DNA of 32,227 nt from CAYGZA01 sp964354135 (GTDB lineage: Bacteria; Planctomycetota; Planctomycetia; Pirellulales; Thermoguttaceae): NCBI GenBank assembly GCA_964354135.1, contig CAYGZA010000029.1:1-32227 (forward strand). Reading direction: 5' to 3'. Below the pieces are notes generated by a model that was given only the letters and a program-made list of their open reading frames with translations, was not told where the DNA came from and did not search any database. Position numbers and translations under genes: made by a program. This document shows, in pieces, positions 31,466 through 32,227 of this stretch (its first letter is position 1; each line of letters begins with the position of its first letter).

Positions 31466-32227
31466 TCAGAACGTCCGCACGTCTACGGCGGCGCCGCGGC
31501 GCTCGGCGGAAAGGTAGGCGCCGTAAATGGTCGAGATGGCGTCGGCCGCCAGGCGGCTGTCGCTCTCCGGGGGTTCCTCGTAGGCGATCGTCCGGTAGAA
31601 GGCCTCGATTTCCTGGGGATAGCCGGTGAACCAGTCTTCCTCGGGCGAGGTGCAGGCCCAGCCCTGCTTGGTGCCGATCTTCTCCACCACGTAAACGTCC
31701 TTGAAGTAATCCTCCCGCGGGTTGTACGTTTGCATCGCAGTGTTGGGGTTGATGTTGCACACCGTGCGGTGGTTATTGGCGCAAACCTCCAGCCAGTTGT
31801 GGATGCCGCCGAGCACAATGTCGGAAGCGAAGACCGTGGCCAGCGTGCCGTCCTCGAACTCGACGTGGATCATCGAGAAATCGTCGATGTCGTAGTAGTC
31901 CGTGCGGATGTGGCCTTCGTCGCGGAAGCCGGGCAGCCGGGTGATGGCGTGGGTCCGGGCGGAGACGGTCTTGGGGCGGATAGGAGCGCCACTGCGGGCC
32001 CGGCCCTCGACCCGCTTGAGATACAAGGCGGCGGTGAGCGGATGGCAGCCCTTGCCGATCAACACGCCGCCGCCGCAGCGGGCCGCGTAGGCGTAGTCCA
32101 CCGAGTGCGAGCCGCTGTGGGCCTCCTCGCCGTGGATCCAGAGGATCTGCCCGCCGGTCTTTTCCAGGATTTCCCGCTCCTTCTGGACGGCCGGGGCGTA
32201 GACCCAGTTCTCGGCGTAAAGCAGCCG
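31466..32227 (-). CDS. Gfo/Idh/MocA family oxidoreductase, C-terminal part
   Basis: The frame runs open to the window edge, giving 253 residues of the C-terminal part; the Rossmann N-terminus lies outside. The internal GTG at 32101 is not the start, because the reading continues upstream without a stop (AENWVYAPAVQKEREILEKT and WIHGEEAHSGSHSVDYAYAA). The phrase GGGVLIGKGCHPLTAALYLK corresponds to the catalytic-site helix with the conserved G..DxGxHxxD-like pattern, here GKGCHPL. The end is AISTIYGAYLSAERRGAAVD. The family comprises NAD(P)-dependent sugar and inositol-type dehydrogenases. It lies upstream of the DUF4058 and DUF6807 genes on the same strand and supports a sugar-derivative pathway. 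The exact substrate is unknown. Confidence 0.88.
   Translation of the reverse strand, partial: RLLYAENWVYAPAVQKEREILEKTGGQILWIHGEEAHSGSHSVDYAYAARCGGGVLIGKGCHPLTAALYLKRVEGRARSGAPIRPKTVSARTHAITRLPGFRDEGHIRTDYYDIDDFSMIHVEFEDGTLATVFASDIVLGGIHNWLEVCANNHRTVCNINPNTAMQTYNPREDYFKDVYVVEKIGTKQGWACTSPEEDWFTGYPQEIEAFYRTIAYEEPPESDSRLAADAISTIYGAYLSAERRGAAVDVRTF

Overview
The window looks like a chromosomal piece of a high-GC member of the Planctomycetota, most likely Pirellulales-like; this is judged from gene content, not from any marker gene. The indicators are a DUF1559 protein, an ECF sigma factor driving a tight operon, a DUF4159/DUF4175-like/DUF58/BatA cluster, a beta-propeller fused to a di-heme cytochrome c, two DUF6807 (PmoA-like) proteins, a DUF4058 protein, a Gfo/Idh/MocA oxidoreductase and many short dispersed palindromes. 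No rRNA, tRNA, CRISPR array, transposase or prophage gene was seen.

Layout. (1) 242-4375, minus strand: ECF sigma factor, membrane anti-sigma-like protein, exported hypothetical protein and exported DUF1559 protein, joined by one 34-base overlap and two 2-base gaps. (2) 4569-8619, minus: two sodium/solute symporters around a 74-residue membrane protein. (3) 8915-9964, minus: zinc-dependent sugar/polyol-type dehydrogenase. (4) 10099-21861: a divergent cluster. Leftwards run a Tat-exported protein with two DUF4159 units and a 1129-residue DUF4175-like membrane coiled-coil protein. Rightwards run an exported hypothetical protein, a VWA/GATase-like membrane protein, a DUF58 protein and a BatA-like protein, the last three chained by ATGA overlaps. 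(5) 22092-23978: a RiPP-maturation-type radical SAM enzyme with no clear precursor peptide. (6) 24150-26039: YVTN propeller plus di-heme cytochrome c. (7) 26216-28413: a two-gene cassette of an AlbA_2/Schlafen-type ATPase and a ParA-like ATPase whose P-loop has lost the GKT lysine. (8) 28428 to the right edge, minus: two DUF6807 proteins, a DUF4058 protein and the C-terminal part of a Gfo/Idh/MocA oxidoreductase.

How the parts fit. Regions 2, 3 and 8 suggest uptake and oxidation of sugars or sugar derivatives. Region 1 is an ECF-controlled envelope operon. Region 4 resembles the aerotolerance/MoxR-associated complexes, but its MoxR ATPase is not in the window. The best candidates for unusual biology are the AlbA_2/ParA cassette with its degenerate P-loop, the orphan RiPP-type radical SAM enzyme, and palindromic repeats that sit in frame inside two protein genes, recalling the coding palindromes of Rickettsia. 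At least seven different palindromic repeat structures lie in the short intergenic gaps.
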